This document shows positions 36,891 through 50,317 of a stretch of DNA of 64,000 nt, one piece after another. Every line of letters begins with the position of its first letter. Positions within the stretch are counted from its first letter, which is position 1. Source of the stretch: Dermatophagoides farinae (taxonomy: Eukaryota > Arthropoda > Arachnida > Sarcoptiformes > Pyroglyphidae); NCBI RefSeq assembly GCF_024713945.1, contig NC_134680.1, forward strand, positions 1,574,001 to 1,638,000, in the 5' to 3' direction. The notes beneath the pieces are model-generated. The model was not told where the DNA came from and did not search any database. It worked only from the letters and a program-made list of their open reading frames with translations. The position numbers and the translations under genes are program-made.

Positions 36891-37398
36891 AAACATTCAA
36901 AAACAACATTTTTAAAAAACTTTTTCTTTATATTTTGTCAAATAAAGACAAAAATTAATTTTTAATTTTCTTTTGTTTTTTGTTCCAAATCCATTGATTA
37001 TATATAGCATATATAATTTGCACGAACCAAAAATATTAGTCTTTTGCTAATATTGCTAACAAGAAAAAATAGTGAAATCAATTGACTGTATTTCATCAGA
37101 AATTTAAAATGATGACGATGTTTTGTTTGTTTGTTTCTTTCTTTCTTTTTTTCGGTTATCATAAATCACACCATCACAAATAAACGACCGAATATATCGA
37201 TATATATTTTGTATAATGATATGATTATATGTGGAAATATGTATGGTGTGTGACAAAATTAAAATCAAAACCAAATATTATACTATATATCGTCAAACAC
37301 ACATTGACCGGCACACATTGTACATAACCAAATAAATAGGATTTTTTTTTGGGCACACATTCGTCACCGAATATGATAAGTTCGAATGAAATTTTCAA

Positions 37399-37399
<1 letters not shown>

Positions 37400-37434
<35 letters not shown>
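37400..37434. repeat. (GAT)n trinucleotide microsatellite upstream of MsrB
   Basis: Eleven to twelve uninterrupted GAT units immediately before the TATA-like element of MsrB. Confidence 0.9.
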
Positions 37435-37436
<2 letters not shown>

Positions 37437-37444
37437 TATAAAAA
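37437..37444 (+). promoter_or_regulatory. TATA-like element upstream of MsrB
   Basis: TATAAAAA sits about 100 bp before the MsrB start codon. Pyrimidine-A initiator-like sequence (TTCAATT) occurs around 30 bp downstream. It borders the (GAT)n tract, so chance occurrence cannot be excluded. Confidence 0.35.
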
Positions 37445-37540
37445 GCCAATGGTTTGAATAGTTTTTTGATCAATTCAATTTGAATTCATAGAAATTCAGC
37501 ATCTTTGTCGAGAACAAGAAAAAAAAGAAGAAAAGAAAAA

Positions 37541-38027
37541 ATGGCTACAAGTTTTGTCGTTGATCGTGAAAATCTTAAACAACGTCTTACAACCTTACAG
37601 TATAATGTAACACAAAATGGAAATACCGAAGAGTAAGTTGTGTTTTTCAAATTATTATTAATTGTTTTAATTTAATCTTTCTTTTTTAATCTATCAATCA
37701 ATCAATAGACCATTTACAGGTAAATATAATAATTTCGATGAAGGTGGAATATATTCCTGTATTGTATGTGAACAACAATTATTTACATCGGAAACCAAAT
37801 ATGATTCTGGTTGTGGTTGGCCGGCATTTTTCGATTCATTAGATATGAATAAACTTTGTTTTAAACCGGATTATAAGAAAGCACCACGTATACGTACAGA
37901 AATTACCTGTGCAAGATGTGATGCACATTTAGGTCATCTATTTGAAAATGGTCCAAAACCAACCGGTAAACGTTTCTGTATCAATTCAGCATCATTGAAA
38001 TTTCAATGTTTTCCACAGCGATCCTAG
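37541..38027 (+). CDS. MSRB: peptide-methionine (R)-S-oxide reductase MsrB
   Basis: Reduces the R-form of methionine sulfoxide in proteins back to methionine using thioredoxin. Two exons, 37541-37632 and 37709-38027, split phase 2 by a 76-bp intron; 136 aa, a minimal SelR domain. Seen: the fold signature GIYSCIVCEQQLF and SGCGWPAFFD; structural zinc cysteines C48/C51 and C98/C101 (CARCDAHLGHLFENGP); catalytic cysteine C121 in KRFCINSASLKF, a Cys and not selenocysteine; C66 in SGCGWP is the probable resolving cysteine. No signal or targeting peptide is evident, so a cytosolic/nuclear location is likely. All key residues present. Confidence 0.97.
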
Positions 38028-38150
38028 CTAGATAATAATTTCTTTCGTTAATTTTAATGACAATAGTTTTTTTTTTAATTTTGTAAAAAAACACCACCAA
38101 CACTGCTACATATTTCACACGACCATCATCGGTTTTTTCTTGATTGATTA

Positions 38151-38156
38151 AATAAA
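38151..38156 (+). terminator. AATAAA poly(A) signal of MsrB
   Basis: Hexamer 124 bp after the MsrB stop codon. Confidence 0.6.
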
Positions 38157-38740
38157 GCATAATATCGTTAAATTTTTCGTTTTTTCTCTCCAAGAAACTT
38201 TTTCTGTTTAGTTACCAAGCGTAAATCCTTATTGTGGACTTTGGATTCGTCTTCATTTTTTTTGCGTTCTCGACGTTTGTTTTTTGTTTGGATGTTCACC
38301 TAATTGTACGCTAAAGTTGAGATTCACAGAAAACGAAAAAAAAAACAAAATTCACAATTTCATATCCATTGATTTGAAATAAAATTAAACGATTTATAAG
38401 AAAGAGTTATCTTATTCCATTAGAGATCAATGGTAAAAAAAAATTGAGATCAAGGATACGGAGAAAAATTAAAAGAAAAAATTGATTTAGAACGTTTGAA
38501 AAAATGAAATAAAATTCGGCTAGATTTTCCCATAAACATTTCTTTGGTAATCATTGAAATGTTGTTGGTTAATTTTATCGGAAAGTTTTTTCCATCCAAA
38601 ACACGAATCACGTGGATCAATTTAGAATCAAATTTCCCTTGTTGGCTTTATTTATTTATTTTTTGATTGTTTATATGATAAATAAAATTACGGGACCAAT
38701 CCAGTTTGATTTAGTTTATTAACAATCGATATATACTATC
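38157..38740. other. intergenic between MsrB and WDR6
   Basis: AT-rich, about 580 bp. It should carry the WDR6 promoter; no clear element or gene was recognised. Confidence 0.5.
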
Positions 38741-41700
38741 ATGTCAACGATCAAAAGCCATGTTCGATGTTTAACATTCAATGATCCATTTTTATTGGCT
38801 GGTTTGTTTTCATTATTATTTTCATTTTTATTCGATCATTGAACTTTTGAAATATGATAATTTATTGAATTTTATTTTTATTTTTATTATATTAGGTATC
38901 GGTTCGTTTGTATTTATCTGGTATCGTAATGATAAACATATATTCCATTTTATTCGTTCAATTTCATTCAAGATGAAACAGAATATAATTGGTATTAGAT
39001 TCATCAATACGGATATTATTGATCGCAATGATCAAACGAAAATTGAACATCAACTTATTATTTATTCAATTCATTACATTTATTATTGTTCAATACATTT
39101 TGAAATGAACGATGTAAATAATTTAGAATTTATTATCAATGCAAAATATATTAATCAATATATGATACTTGATTTAATCAACGATACGACCAATAATGAA
39201 TCGATAATTATGATAAATGCACGAAATGAAGTGGTCATACAACGAAATCTTAAACAAAACCAATGCAACAACAGCAAACAATATTTTAATCACCATATTT
39301 TTGGTCCACAAAAATGTATTCTTTATTCGGCAAAAATTCTTGAATCGTCATTGAATGAAAATTATATAATCATAGCATCTGGAACGGTATTCACTCAGAT
39401 TTTAATATGGTCCATTGTGTTTCAAACAGATGATTCAAAATCGGATGAGAAACCATTAGTGCAAGAGCTACAAACATTACATGGCCATGATGGTGTTATT
39501 TTTTCCATCGATTATAATTCGAAGCTTAACATTCTAGTTACCGCTTCGGATGATCGAAGTATTCGCGTATATGGAGTAATTCTTGTAATTTTCAATCACA
39601 ATCAAAGAATCGTCTATCTATATGGAAAATGAATCGATTTCAATTGACACATACATATTATGGACATGAAGCTCGTATATGGCGTGTAATGATTGTAGCC
39701 GCCACTAACACCATAACAGATTCTTCCATGTGTATATCCGTTGGCGAAGATTCATCATTAATCATATGGTCATTACACGAACCATTTGGAATGTTAAGAC
39801 GGAAACGTTTCGCACGAAATAACCGAATCTGGAGCCTATGTACAACCGATGATCAAATTATTTGTGGTGGTAGTGATGGTTCCATACAATTCACATGTAT
39901 TGAAGATATTTTGCAATTAAATCGATTCAAAACATTCGAATGGAGCCGAAAATTATCCTCTGTGAAAGCTATATCATTTTTACGATCAAACATATCAAAC
40001 ACTTTACATACTTTAACTGCTTGTGTTAAAGGTGAAATTTTTATCTGTGATAATAATGATGTCATCTCTACCATCTCTATTGATCAGCATCAAGAATATA
40101 ATCTTGATGAAATTTTTGGTAATTATATAAAAATGGCAGCCAATCATAGCAGAAATATGGTTGTGATCGGTTCGATATTCGGTCATTTAGGTGTGATCAG
40201 AATGATTCCCAATTCAATGGTTGTCAAACTAGTCTATCTGGAAAAAATGTTCGAAAAGAAAATAATTGATATTAGTTTTATCGATGATGATGATCGATTA
40301 ATGATCTGTTTACTTGATGGTTTAGTGAAAATTGTTCAGATTTATGATGATGAAAATTGCAATTGCAGATTAAACATTGGCCAACAAGATTATCGATTAC
40401 CTAACAGTAAACACCAATGGTGTTCATGTGGACTTTTATACAAAAATCTATTCATCATTGGTGATTATTCGGGTAACATTTTATCATATTGGTCTGATGA
40501 ATCGGAACCATTCCAAAAATTATGGCATATTCATGGTCAAAATGGTGTGACCTGTATTAGACGACAGTCAAAATCTCGATTTGTTTATTCTAGTGGTCGA
40601 AATGGACGCATCATTGAATATATAATGATTGAAGATGATTTCGGTGATAAAGTTGTCGATTTTCGTAAACTACGAACGTATGCATCATTTTATGATGTTG
40701 AATGGATTTGTGGATTTGAATTCGATAGCCGAACAGAGAGGCCAAGTTTTGTTTACGGATTTAATTGGCGTAAATTTATCGTCTGGAATATTGACAACGA
40801 TCAAACCGTTTTGTTTGAAGAAGATTGTGGTGGGGGTCATCGATCATTCGACGTTTTCATTGAACCATTCGATGATGATGAAGACGGATTAATACGAATT
40901 GAATTTAGCTTCAGTAAATCGAATACAATGAAACAGGTTGGCCGTATTTGTCATCATTCACCACTATCGAAATCCAAATTGTGTTTCTCTTCAATACCAC
41001 GAAAGATTAATTGCTGTACACAAATGATTATCGATCAATCAGTTTATTTTATGATTGCCGGTGAAGATCGATCAATTCAAGTGATTGGTTATGAAAAAAG
41101 TAAAAAAGAAAATCACTTCAATCTTATTGAAGTTTTACATGCTCATATTGCTACAGTGAATGCCATCAGATGTTTGTCAAACAACGATACGATAAATAAT
41201 ATGACATATGCTATTTCGGTTGGTAGTCGATCACAAATGATTATATGGCGATTTTGGCATGATGATGATCATCAACGATTAATTTGTGAAGAAAAATCTG
41301 TGAATTTTCTCGGTCTTTTCAATAAACAGTTAGAATTTGAAACTAAAATTCGCAAAACTGATAATGATGATAAACTTCTTGAATTAGATGTCCGTTATAT
41401 GGACGTTGATTTCATACGACTCAAATCAGATGAAAATCCAGATAATGTTCAATTCCAAATAGTTGTTGCCTGTTCTGATGCTTCATTTCGGATATTCAAT
41501 TATTGTGAATATCGAAATAAAATTGAAATTCAACATAAAATTCAATGGGGCAATTCTTGTCTGTTGAAATGTCGAATTTTACTTCGAAACGATTACCTTT
41601 CATCATCACCACTAGATGACAGCAATATTACTGCGGTTACAACAAACGATGGTTATATTCATTTATGTTCAATCAATTCAATCAATCAATATTCAATCAA

Positions 41701-42626
41701 CAAAAAAAATAATAATAATGATGATGATGATGATTATCATCGTTTATTATCACGACAAATTCATCGATCCAGTATCTGTGCATTTGATTGGATGTTAATT
41801 AATAATGGTAAGTTGTTTTTCATATTCTTCGTTAATTAATTAATCGTTTTGTATTTTTATTTTTAAATAGAAATTTTAATGATTGCAACCGGTGGTGATG
41901 ATAATCGAATGATCATAACATTGATTAATGTTTATTTTGTTGATGTCGTTAATCAAAGTAGCAATCGTCAGCAGCAGCAAGTTAGATTAAATTTTTTACG
42001 ATCATTCAGCCAACAGATCTCAGGCCATACATGTCAAATAACAGGTTTGTTTTGTCATTATACTACTAAGCAGGGTCTATTTGTGTTTTGATTAATTTAT
42101 TTGCTCAATCAATCAATCGATCGATTTATTTGTCATTTTATTTTATGCTTATTCATTCATTCTTTGCTTATATACATTTTTTATATATATATTCTATTAG
42201 ATGTAAAGTTTACAAATGAAAATGATTATCGCAATTTGATAAGCATTTCGATCGATCAACAAATGATTTGCTGGCGTATACATATTGCCGATAATGATGA
42301 TGATGATGGTGATAAAATTCCAAATACAAAAATCATTGAATCAAACAAAACGATCGATTCAATTATATCGATTGATCGACAATTAATATCCATTGCTGAT
42401 GTTTCATCATTTTGTCGTTTGTTTATCGATCATTGGAATAATAATAATGATAATAATAAAAGGTTCGTTTTTACATTGTTACTTGACACGTTTTGTTTCT
42501 GATTTCTTTTCTTTTACAATTTTCAGCACTGATCAAATAGAAACATCAAATTGGCTGATTTGTGGTGATGGATTTCAATTGATACGTATGAATGGCAAAA
42601 AAAATCGTTCCATTTTGATTGAATAA
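38741..42626 (+). CDS. WDR6: WDR6, WD40 partner of the tRNA 2'-O-methyltransferase FTSJ1
   Basis: Multi-WD40 protein; with FTSJ1 (yeast Rtt10/Trm734 with Trm7) it directs ribose methylation at tRNA position 34. Six exons: 38741-38801, 38896-39566, 39608-41807, 41871-42044, 42201-42462, 42527-42626; phases agree; 1155 aa (human 1121). Family landmarks: N-terminal IGSFVFIW, the ECALYS-type segment as KCILYSAKIL, HGHDGVIFSIDYNSKLNILVTASDDRSIR, YYGHEARIWRV, SVGEDSSLIIWS, HGQNGVTCI, SGRNGRIIEY, the hallmark CGGGHRSFDV (human CGGGHRSWAF), AGEDRSIQV, SGHTCQITG, ISIDQQMICWR and ICGDGFQLIRMN. The 41-bp intron after SIR is unusually short and could be a frame error instead (see findings). An AATAAA is present just past the stop. 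Confidence 0.92.
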
Positions 42627-42733
42627 TATTTTTGCAAGGATTTCCGGTTCAAAATCAATTCACAATGTAGTAGTATTTCAGATATATGGCACTCGAGGCG
42701 ATCAATTCATGATGATGATCAATTGATGATGAT

Positions 42734-42739
42734 AATAAA
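42734..42739 (+). terminator. AATAAA candidate poly(A) signal of WDR6
   Basis: First canonical hexamer after the WDR6 stop, 107 bp downstream. Confidence 0.45.
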
Positions 42740-44364
42740 TCCAAAAAAAAGAAAGAATTCAATATTAAATGCAAATAGAATTATGAATAGTATTTTTTGG
42801 CCAATAACAATATCATTTCACGTGAAACATAAACCTGTAACGACCATCAACAACAAAAAAAACGTGGTTTTATTCTCAATGTGTGAATCACATCATCATC
42901 ATTGCTTGGGTAAATGGCCGCCGTAGGCATAATGGGAATATTTTTTATGTCAATCATCAATTGATCGAACGACGAATAGACAAGCAAATCATACATCACC
43001 AGATGAGAGGGAGAGAGAGCGAGATTAATTTTCACTTTGCAAATATTATATATGGTCTATAAAAAAAAATATTGTGATCGAAATGTTGTTCAACAAAAAA
43101 AAAATGATGATGATGATGATGGCCCAAAGGTAAACATTAACAACGATGACGCACACACACACGTGTGTGCTTTACAAGATTTTTTCAACGAATAAATAAG
43201 TTTTAGATTCATTTCTTGCCTTATCCACACACACACACACACATGGACAGAATCCATTTATCATTTTGAAAAAAATTGTGTGATAAAGTTGACTACATAA
43301 AAAACATTGCCTTTTTCTCATTCAACTTTGACTTTCGACATTTTACTCTCGATCACACCGTCATCGTCGTCGTCGAGAGAAAGATGTTAATTTTTTCATC
43401 ATCATCAAGCTGATAATTATTGCATATTTTTTTCTAAAGTGATGGGCGTAGTTTTTTCTAAAAAAAATTTTTAAATATTTTTTTCCAGTGCAAAAAACTA
43501 CACACACACACACTGACTTAAGCTTTGTATGATTCATATGATTTTTTTTTATGAAGAAAAATTATGTGTAAAGATTGTTTTTCTTTCTTTTTTTTTTTGA
43601 TAAATTAACAATTGAGCCAAGCAAGCTTTTTTTGACTTTTTTTTTTGAATAAATAAATAAATAATTATTTGCGAAATGCAAATGGCAACCCAAAAATGAT
43701 CATGATCATGATCATCATCAACGAGGCTAATCCATATAATTCTTTACAATTTTCATTATTCATCAAGGAATTTTTCCATTCACACTTTCTATACAAATCT
43801 CGCCAACACAACACCTTACCCATTGCATGTGTGAATGAAACAAAAAAAAGAATGGATTTAGAATCTGCAATCATCATTGACTTGTTTTTTTGCGGAGGGG
43901 AGGCGAGAGGGGAAGAAATAAATTATTTCCAACAAAAAAAAACAATACAAAATTTAAGGATGTCAAAAAAAACCAAACAAGCCAGCCATTCATTTTTCCA
44001 AATATTACAATTCTCAACAGAAAATGAAAAAAAAAAACAAAAACCAGCAAATAAATGTAAAAACAAGACACATAAGATAAACAGATGAACCACAGTGAAA
44101 CATATTCATCCATCCATCGATTTATCCACTAAATACATACATACACACACACACACACATAGCAGTCTATACAAACAAAAAAAAATTTCAATAGCTTTCA
44201 CTAATGATGATGATATCGATATTTGAAATTATGCCATTATAAGTGTGTAGAAAGAGAGAGAAAAAAAAACAACCGATTTATGATTATTATGACGTTGTTG
44301 TTGTTGTTTGTTTGTTTGTTATTTGATTTTTTTTAGACAAGATTTAATAGCTAAATGTATGTAT

Positions 44365-44365
<1 letters not shown>

Positions 44366-44396
<31 letters not shown>
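44366..44396. repeat. (GT)n microsatellite
   Basis: Uninterrupted GT dinucleotide run of about 31 bp, one of the longest in the window. Confidence 0.9.
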
Positions 44397-44401
<5 letters not shown>

Positions 44402-44833
44402 TATTACAAGAATCATCATCTTGTAATATATAACAACGACTCTTATGTTTTGCAATAATGATGGCGATGATGATGATGATCGTCATTAAATTACATTATT
44501 ATTATTATTATTACCAAAATTTGATTTGATTGGATTCTTTTTTTTTTTGACTGGATTCATTCCATTATTATTATTTTAGGAGAATTTCCTTTCTTGTATT
44601 TTGTTTGTCTGTGTTGGTGGGTGGGAGGATGCTACTGGTTTGGCTGTTTCTTTTTCACTCAATTGTTTGTTATTATTTATTTACTGTTGTACTTGAGTGT
44701 TTTTTTTTTGTCTATTTTATTTGGGATGATGAGGAAATTTATCTTTCAAACATAAGAATATGGAAAGAAAAAAAAAGTAGGAGGCCAAAGAGAACAAGAA
44801 AATCAGAAAAGAATTTGAACCAGGCAGACAAAA

Positions 44834-44868
<35 letters not shown>

Positions 44869-47861
44869 TACATTTGATCCATTTTCATTTCCATTTCGTT
44901 CTTTTTTTGGCTTCTCTTATTCTTATGAAATTCATTGAATTTCTTTCCGACCTAAAACTTTGATGATGTTTTTTTTTAGCTTTTTGAATTTTCTCACATC
45001 TTCTTCAACACTTTATATAGAGATAAAAATATTCTTTTAAAAAAATCAAGGATGCGATCAGATGGAACAGTGTGTTATTGAGTAATAAATAAAACAACAA
45101 CTAAATCAGAAAAAAAAGACTTTATAGTATGAATCAATGGATGAATGACGAAAATGAAAATAAAAAAAAGTAATAATTCCATCATTATTGACGATAGATG
45201 GAGAATTTCCAATGTACAGAATTCAGATTCTATAACCATCATCATCACACCGGTGAGAATTGTGTGCTGTATATTTTTTTATTGCATTTTCTTTGTTTCG
45301 TTCATTCGTTTTGCTAGTTTCCATCTGTTCTAAACACACAAAATTCACTATAGAAATCTACGAATTACAGCTGCATCAATTTTTTCTTTGCCCTGTTTTA
45401 CCCGTAAAAAATCCGGTTATTGAAGATTTTATTTCTTTTTTTTCTATCAGATTTCAAGTTTTTTGATGAAAAACAAAATTAAAAAAAAACACCAGAAAAA
45501 CCTTTAACAAATAAACCTGGATCATGGAATGGATCTCCAGGTTCTGTATCAATAAATAGTTATTGTTACAAATTTTTTGTTTCATTTTTCATCAGTACAG
45601 TGTAATGTTTACCGTTGTTATGGACTTTACCGTTGTGTTTTCTACAATATTTTGGCTGTATGAATAGCTGGTATCAAAACACTAGAAAATTTTTCTCTCC
45701 TGGCTCAATCCATCTCATCAATATCAACGGCGGTTAGAAAGGAATTTTTTTCCCAGTTTCTGGTATTCGAGAATAGCAAAGTTATTCTCTTTGATTTTTA
45801 TTTCGTTCTAAACTAAAAACTAATTCATCGTTCTTTTATTTATAGGGAGAAATTTTTTTTTCACCTCTTCAGTGTTGGTTTTTTTTGTTACCATTTTGGG
45901 ATCGACCAAGATGAACAGTCAATGAACGGAACGAGCCACCACCACCACCATCACCAACCGCACACACACACACACGCAAAAATCCAATAATATTCCTCAA
46001 CAACACAACATGCTGAGGATAGATAAATGAATTGCTGTTGTAGTCGATTCTGTTGAAACTTTAATCGAAATATTCGTTCAAGAGAAAGGGCAGAAAAGAG
46101 GTGTCGTTTTTTTCGTTTGACTTTTCTTTGATGATAATAATGATGGAAAAGGTGAAAGTGGAAAGTATACTTAGATCGAATATGTCAATTTTTTTCTACT
46201 GATTGTATGAAGTGTGTGAAGAAATAAATGAAAAACTGTGTTCTCTGCCCATTATGATATGTGAACATTGAACAATTTTCCGGTGTTATTGTTGTTGATG
46301 GTGTTTTCTGTGTACAAAAACACTTTTGGAATCGTTTTTTTTTCATTAAATCAATGAAGTAATCATTGTTATACTGTTGTTGTTTTACATTCGTCAGCTA
46401 GAATATTCTTTTGTCAGAAATTATTTCGCATAAGTGAGAACAAAAAAAATCTAATTTTAATTTTAATTTCAATTTTTTCTTTTTCTTTCATGCACCAACA
46501 TTTGATTTTTTTTTATTTGATAAATCAATTTTCGTCATTTTGTTTAGTCATTTTAAATGAGAATATAAAAAAAATAATGAAATTATGATTCAAAAAAAGA
46601 ATTCTAAAGAATCAAGAATGATAATGATAAAAGGGAGGAGAAAGAGGAGAAGTGAAGAGAAATTGATTGGTTACAAATTTTCAGAAACAAATTACTAACA
46701 CTACTGAGAAGTAGGAAAAGAAAAAAAAACCAAAATGGAGAATTTTTTTCTCCACTCTCTCTCTCTCTCTTTCTCTCCAACGACTGAAATTGATAATGGA
46801 TGAATAAAATGAAATTCCAATCGTGTTTTTTTGTTGTTGTTGTTGTTTCACCATTCACTATGTGACAATTTCCAATTCCAATGATGTTTTGCTTGTGTGT
46901 GTGTGTGTGCTGATGTGTGCGTTTGATGTAAGTAATTATAATTGGTAATTGTTTTTTCTTTTAGTTTTGTTGTTGCTATTGTTCACAAATGATTTTGATG
47001 ATCAATTCGCTGATGCGATAAGTATGTTAATTGTGTGTGTGTGTGTGTGTGTGTCTGTGTGATATGCTTTTTTTTCATTTCATATTCACACCCACTCACA
47101 CACACACACACACACACACACATTTTGATTGCATTTTCAATTAAAAATATTTGAAATCTGAATAGAACAAGAAAAAAAAATCCACACATATTGTGATTTA
47201 TTCAAACAGGAATAGAAATGAAAAAAAAAATTTTTTGAATTACAAAATTCTGTTTGTTTTTTGTCGTTTTAATTTCGATTCGGAATTTGTTTGATCAAAC
47301 TGATGAACAGATTTTGAGGTCAATAAAACTTTTTATCGTCTACCTGGGTGGTGGTGGTGATGGTGGACCTGATAGATGATGACCACTTGATAATAATAAT
47401 AATAATGGACCATATTGATTGTTGTTGTTGACAAGGGGTACAAATATGATATTGGCCTTTGAATGAATGGAGGTCGCAAAAAAAAATTTGGTATTGTATT
47501 AGTTTAAATAGACAACAACAATATCAATAATTAAGTTAAACAAATATAACTTACCGGTAACCATCAATCGACCATATGTGTGTGTGTGTGTGTGTTTGTA
47601 CATCAATTGATATTTACCATTTTCAGTTTCTCTCTCTTACTTTCTTTAACCGAGAATTCAACAAGCAACCAATCATGGCAGCAAACAACAACAACAACAA
47701 CAACAACAAACATTTGTTGCCAAGTTTTTATTTTTTATTTTGTTGTCGGTAAAGCTAAAAAAAATGGCCAGAAAAAAAAATTATGAATATGATTGTGATG
47801 ATTTGTTTGAAACAAAGTAAATATTATGACTGAAAACACACTCACACACACACACACACCT

Positions 47862-47863
<2 letters not shown>

Positions 47864-47895
<32 letters not shown>
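47864..47895. repeat. poly-T tract, about 32 nt
   Basis: Homopolymer T directly after a (CA)n run. On the minus strand it would be poly-A, but there is no retrogene-like sequence next to it. The length may be unreliable in an assembly. Confidence 0.85.
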
Positions 47896-47896
<1 letters not shown>

Positions 47897-48992
47897 ATGG
47901 AAAATTAAACACAAGAAAAAGAAAGAAATATTCCCATCATCAGCATTATTGGCCAAATAATAATAAAAAAAAATACATTGAAAATGGAAATAAAATGTAT
48001 ATGAATCAATCGACAAACAACAAAATTGTGTGTGTATGTGTGTGATATTGGTCTGGTTTAATTTTGATTTTTTTTTTCTTTATAGTTTATACATACAACA
48101 CACAACCACAGAAAAAAAACAGATGAAATAATCTTTGATGCTTGTAGCCATAAGGTAGTAGATATGATGATTTAGAATATGAGTAAATATTTATGTAGAT
48201 TTTGCCATTTGTTTGTTATTCAACAGTTTTGCATTTCGATTTTTATATGTAGATCAAATCAGATCATTAAATGTGAATGAGATCATCATCCGCTGATGAT
48301 GATGACATTGGGAATTTGATAGATAAATCTTTTTTTGATTATGTTGGTGATGAATTGCAAATAAAGGTGAAAATATTACACCAGACACACGCAAAAAGTG
48401 ATGTGGTGAAAAAAAAACCGTTGTTGTCATATTTTTTTTCTCTCTTTCTCTCTCTCTCTCTTATATCTATTCAAAGTAAGTAAAGTAAGGTAAAATAAAT
48501 AAATAAATAAATGAAAAACCCGTGAAAAAATGTGTGAAAAAAAAATTGATCATTCTTGATTTCTTGTTTTTTTTGTGTGTGTGATTTATAAATCAAACAA
48601 AAAAGTTTTATTTTTTGATTTTGCGTTAGTAATATGAAAAGGTAAAGCCAAAGAAAAACAAAATGTCAAATGTCACACCATCACATAGGTGACAATAGAA
48701 TTTTGCTTTGTTTTGTTGTTTTTTTGAATGAAATGAAAAAAAAACGTTATCAAAAAAAAATTTTTTTTTTCGATCTGACAATTCAAATATTTTACTGCTA
48801 TTATCATGATGATAATGATGATGATGATGATATGGGGTGTGTGTGTGTGTGTGTGTTCGCCATTACATGAATGGTAAAAATATTTTTGTATTCAATTTCA
48901 GTGTTTTCCATCAAATGTTTTTTTTTCTTGTTCAAAAAATGAAAATCCTTAATAATAATGGCTGGCTTTTCTGGTATATTTTCTGTTTCTGA

Positions 48993-49031
<39 letters not shown>

Positions 49032-50317
49032 AGTGTGTTTGTGTATTTTGATCATATCATCGTTTAACGAATACGACTTTGTGTTTATAATAATGGTGGT
49101 GATGATGATGGTACCCTCCAAGGGATCTAAACCAGCCAGCCTGTGCAAGCCAGTCGAACAAACATTGTCTCACTTGGGACCATGAGAGCTATAGAGCTAG
49201 AGATCCATTTACAAGAACAATAATAAGAGATTTTACCGTTATCCGTCTTTTTCAATGAATGATTTTGAATAAATTTTCATATATGGACGGTTGTAAAAAA
49301 AAATTGAATTAAATTATGGATTTTTTTTTCGTTTCTTTTTAGATTGATCAAATTGTTACCCTATTCTTCATGGTTTTTTTTCTATGCGATCAATACAATT
49401 GTATGAATGTAAAATGATGAATTGGATCCATATCAAAAAAAAGTGTGAATAATACGGTTAATAATCCATTGGTGATACAAAAAAAAACAAGAGGAGAGAA
49501 ACCGCGACCATCTGTCCATTGTTAAGGATACCGATACCGATTACCTCGTATACCACTACGACAATCACGGAAATTTGAATTTTTTTTTTTTTTTTTTTTT
49601 TGATTGAAAATGCTAGAAGCATTAGTTATGATGTTATGGATATAAACAACAACAACGAAAACCACCACGACGACGACGACGATCACTATACCACCACCAC
49701 CACCACCACCACTACGACCATCATCAATAAACTGGAAATTATGAAATGCTATTGCATTTGTCGACTGTTTGTGACGGTGTATGGTCGTCTTTGTTGTCGT
49801 CAATTTGATGATGATGATAATCCAATCTTTTGATTCGTGAAAAATTTGTTTTGTTTTTTTTTCGGTAAAATCTCATTTTTTTTTTATTGATTCACCTATG
49901 GAAAAATGTTTTGGGCGTGTTTGTGTTTTGTAATGATCAATGATGTATAATCAAATGGATTGTGTTATGATTGATTTCATCCAAATTCTTTATTCATTCA
50001 CAATGACAATGTGTATTTCTTCTTCCCGCTTTTTTTCAAAGTTTTCTTTTTGTTGATCGTATTATGTTTGTGTGTGTATGTGTGTGTGTGTGTGTGTTGT
50101 TAAAATTTTAATCTTCCATCAATAGTGTTAAATGTTAAATGTTTTTGTTTTGCATCTCAATTTTTTTTTTGTCGTTCATCTATCCGAAAAAAAAGTGTTA
50201 ATGTAAGGTCATTGAGCTGATGACCATCTATCTTTTTTCACCACCTTTTTTGCATCCATTATACATCATTACTGTGTGAAACCAACAACCACCGAAAACT
50301 ATTCAACAATAAAAACA

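Larger units (their letters stand above)
36891..37540. other. intergenic between RPLP1 and MsrB
   Basis: About 650 bp. It holds an 11-12 copy (GAT)n tract at about 37400-37434 and a TATA-like TATAAAAA at 37437-37444, roughly 100 bp upstream of the MsrB ATG. Confidence 0.5.
42740..50317. other. 7.6 kb gene-free, microsatellite-rich region
   Basis: No supportable coding exon. Contents are simple repeats: (CA)n at 43152-43162, 43227-43243 and 44145-44159, (GT)n at 44366-44396, a paired (GT)n...(CA)n at 47032-47122, about 32 T at 47864-47895, (TC)n at 48998-49028, and many (ATG)n. One GC-richer patch lies at about 49110-49205. Confidence 0.55.

Noticed and set aside
43669-44088. 139-codon plus-strand ORF downstream of WDR6
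   Set aside because: Made of low-complexity Lys/Asn/Ile codons in AT-rich DNA, no homology and no exon borders.
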